Shown here piece by piece: positions 62,197 through 64,000 of a stretch of 64,000 bases of DNA. A model generated the notes under the pieces. It was not told where the DNA came from. It saw only the letters and a program-made list of their open reading frames with translations, and did not search any database. The position numbers and the translations under genes were made by a program. Numbering within the stretch: position 1 is the stretch's first letter; each line of letters opens with the position of its first letter. The stretch is from Rahnella inusitata (lineage in GTDB: Bacteria > Pseudomonadota > Gammaproteobacteria > Enterobacterales > Enterobacteriaceae). Location of the stretch: the NCBI RefSeq assembly GCF_003263515.1, contig NZ_JYDE01000004.1, positions 1 through 64,000 of the forward strand, in the 5' to 3' direction.

Positions 62197-63044
62197 TTTA
62201 TTCCTCTCACATATTTTTTATAAAAAACTGGCAAGAATTTTAATTTTTTGGTTCTAATAGTCAATTTGATAGCTCTTATGAAAACCATCATAAAATAGAT
62301 AAAGTCATCATAAACAGTTAATCTTTCACAATTGCGAGCACATTCACAATAAATAGCATATCTATTTAAGAGATTTTTGTGATTTTCATCTTCGTTAGAT
62401 AAATCCTGTTTTAATGTCAACGGCATTAAGTAAAATTCTTTAGACTTATCCTTGAGTCGCTCAATAAACTGGAAATCGCTGAAATCCAAATATACTGCTT
62501 TGTTATATCCTCCAACTGAAATAGCCATCTTCACATCTAAAAGCATTCCGCTATTGATGGGAGAGTATTTATCAAGCGAATAAACTCCAGGGTCTAATTC
62601 ATTTGTAACAAAACCACGATGCATTGCATATCTTAGAGGTGAACAAAATTCACCGTTCAACGTAAGCAATTTTGGAGCATGGAGATTAATACCAGGATTA
62701 TCTTTAATTGATTGAAAATAAACACCCATAGCATCCACTGGGAAGATAGTATCTTGGTCTAATAGCAATACATATTTAAAACCTAAACATTTAGCTTTAT
62801 GCATGCCTGAATTATATGCCGCACTCACTCCAGAGTTTTTAGGATCATGAATGTATATTACATTTCTATTTTTATAAATCCCACTAACAGGCGCTGCATT
62901 TGAATGTTGTTTGGGAGAGTTATCATAAACAAAAATATCAGTAATGCACCCATCAACATCACCTTCTAAGAGTGAGTTAATACTATCGGCATACTGAAGT
63001 TCTTTTTTATATAAAACAACTATTGGCAATATTTTTTCGTTCAT
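62193..63044 (-). CDS. Glycosyltransferase family 2 (RfbF/WbbL-type)
   Basis: 283 residues, GT-A fold. IVVLYKKELQYADSINSL at the start, NSGVSAAYNSGM, then LLLDQDTIFP, the donor-binding acidic motif of the WbbL/RfbF group, which mostly transfer dTDP-rhamnose. A hydrophobic C-terminal stretch may hold it to the membrane. It directly follows the Wzy-like gene and overlaps the next transferase by ATGA. Confidence 0.85.
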   Translation of the reverse strand: MNEKILPIVVLYKKELQYADSINSLLEGDVDGCITDIFVYDNSPKQHSNAAPVSGIYKNRNVIYIHDPKNSGVSAAYNSGMHKAKCLGFKYVLLLDQDTIFPVDAMGVYFQSIKDNPGINLHAPKLLTLNGEFCSPLRYAMHRGFVTNELDPGVYSLDKYSPINSGMLLDVKMAISVGGYNKAVYLDFSDFQFIERLKDKSKEFYLMPLTLKQDLSNEDENHKNLLNRYAIYCECARNCERLTVYDDFIYFMMVFIRAIKLTIRTKKLKFLPVFYKKYVRGIK

Positions 63045-64000
63045 TTATATACTGTAACCTTTTACAATTTCATTGTGATATAAATTCATAAAAAACACCA
63101 AAACGGCTAATAAAACAACTGCAAATCTAGCAATTTTCCTTTGCTTACAATAGAGTGCAAGAATAGGTAAAACAATAATATCAGCTACTGAAAAAAGCTC
63201 GCTAATACGTATTGCAAATGCAGGTAATGAAGAAAGTAAAGCTAAGCTAATAGGTGATAAAGAATATAATTTGCACAACAGGACCATTGATGGATTGTCA
63301 TCAAATTTATTAGCATTACAGAAAACAACTATCAACACCCCTATATGGATCACCTGTAATGCAGAAAATACATTAACCGCCTCAACCATTCCATTAGCAG
63401 TTTGGTATTTATAAATGGTTAACTTCTCTTGTAACACTGAAATAGGAATATATCTTAATATTTCTAAAGGATTAAAGTTTAATATTATAATGCTATAGCT
63501 AATAATGATTAACAGAAAAGAACTGAATATGAATTTATTGCTAATCCTTTTGGTGTCGAACATCAATGAAACCAGAAGTATTATCATAGAAAAATGGAAA
63601 AGTGTTGCAACTAATACAAACGCAATAAATTTATTCTTTCTTCCATCAATTATATACTTCAATGAATAGAAACCGATCGCACTAGCAACCCCTATCCTTA
63701 TTTGCGTCAACTCATGAACAAAATAAAAGTTCGAGTAATATATTAGCAACGACAAACAAATATAAGGAGAGAAATATCTGATGTATTTGGATTTATAATG
63801 TAATGCTAACGCTGCATAAATTACAAATATAAAAAAATAAGAACCTGTAATTACATGCGAAATATAAGTTAACAATATGAATGTTGGCTCTATTGTATAA
63901 GAATCCCCATTAATCAAGTACTCATATATGCTAATGTATGTTTTATAATCTCGATCAACATCATCACTTCTCAATGCAGCCACAATGAAAAGAATAAAAA
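63045..64000 (-). CDS. wzy: O-antigen polymerase Wzy, EpsG-like (5' end outside window)
   Basis: Polytopic membrane protein; at least 312 residues with eight or more hydrophobic segments are visible and the frame stays open to the window edge (FILFIVAALRSDDVDRDY), so the start is beyond base 64000. The RSDDVDRDYKTYISIY motif after a helix and the HELTQIRIGVASAIGFYSLKYI segment are characteristic of EpsG-family polymerases. Such proteins join O units in the periplasm, working with the Wzz encoded further along. The DNA is very AT-rich. Confidence 0.8.
   Translation of the reverse strand, partial: FILFIVAALRSDDVDRDYKTYISIYEYLINGDSYTIEPTFILLTYISHVITGSYFFIFVIYAALALHYKSKYIRYFSPYICLSLLIYYSNFYFVHELTQIRIGVASAIGFYSLKYIIDGRKNKFIAFVLVATLFHFSMIILLVSLMFDTKRISNKFIFSSFLLIIISYSIIILNFNPLEILRYIPISVLQEKLTIYKYQTANGMVEAVNVFSALQVIHIGVLIVVFCNANKFDDNPSMVLLCKLYSLSPISLALLSSLPAFAIRISELFSVADIIVLPILALYCKQRKIARFAVVLLAVLVFFMNLYHNEIVKGYSI

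Overview
The window is a chromosomal segment of a gammaproteobacterium of the order Enterobacterales. Gene order (adhE / tdk / hns; rssAB / ychJ / purU / tRNA-Tyr; flhBAE-che-mot-flhCD; yeeZ / hisL-GDCBHAFI / wzz / gnd / O-antigen genes) and the close match of the proteins to their E. coli counterparts support this. Details such as the ERIC-like repeat, the UDP-glucuronate 4-epimerase and the GsiA/M81 peptide locus fit Yersiniaceae (Rahnella, Serratia and relatives) better than Escherichia. The genus is my inference. There are no phage genes, insertion sequences or CRISPR arrays.

Layout. 1-8.5 kb: end of adhE, tdk, hns, a two-gene UDP-sugar operon (ugd-uge), rssAB (control of RpoS turnover and patatin-like partner), ychJ, purU and a tRNA-Tyr gene with a stringent-type promoter. 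8.6-17.5 kb: a divergent peptide-uptake and hydrolysis locus: GsiA-like double ATPase, frameshifted M81 peptidase and ROK repressor on the minus strand; binding protein, two permeases and a ROK kinase on the plus strand. 17.7-25.8 kb: eight tightly overlapping plus-strand genes that look like an undescribed lipid pathway (ketoacyl synthase III, OleD-like reductase, metallo-beta-lactamase-fold hydrolase, PaaK/F390-synthetase-like adenylating enzyme, PAP2 protein, sterol-desaturase-type oxygenase, two paralogous fatty acid desaturases). 25.8-46 kb: the flagellar and chemotaxis region on the minus strand (flhE, flhA, flhB, cheZ, cheY, cheB, cheR, a Tap-like and a Tsr-like receptor, cheW, cheA, motB, motA, flhC, flhD). 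It is split between the receptors and cheW by a foreign-looking cassette: a hypothetical gene, a DHA2 drug-type exporter and a divergent GlxA/FtrA-type regulator. 46-47.2 kb: a long gene-free AT-rich stretch upstream of flhDC with a perfect CRP-type palindrome. 47.2-55.8 kb: yeeZ and the complete histidine operon with leader peptide and attenuator. 55.8-64 kb: wzz, gnd and the AT-rich end of an O-antigen cluster (sulfatase-fold lipid/sugar phosphotransferase, three glycosyltransferases, an EpsG-like Wzy cut by the window edge).

How the parts work together. FlhDC drives the flagellar regulon. CheA/W/Y/Z/B/R with two receptors steer the MotAB motor, and a strong sigma-28 promoter in front of the Tsr-like gene can keep the distal chemotaxis genes expressed despite the inserted cassette. 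Ugd and Uge can supply UDP-glucuronate and UDP-galacturonate for surface polysaccharide, while Wzz and the terminal genes assemble O antigen. The eight-gene lipid operon is the most interesting item: its enzyme order resembles olefin/beta-lactone (Ole) biosynthesis, but it uses a different adenylating enzyme, has no OleB-like hydrolase and no acyl carrier protein, and adds three membrane di-iron oxygenases.
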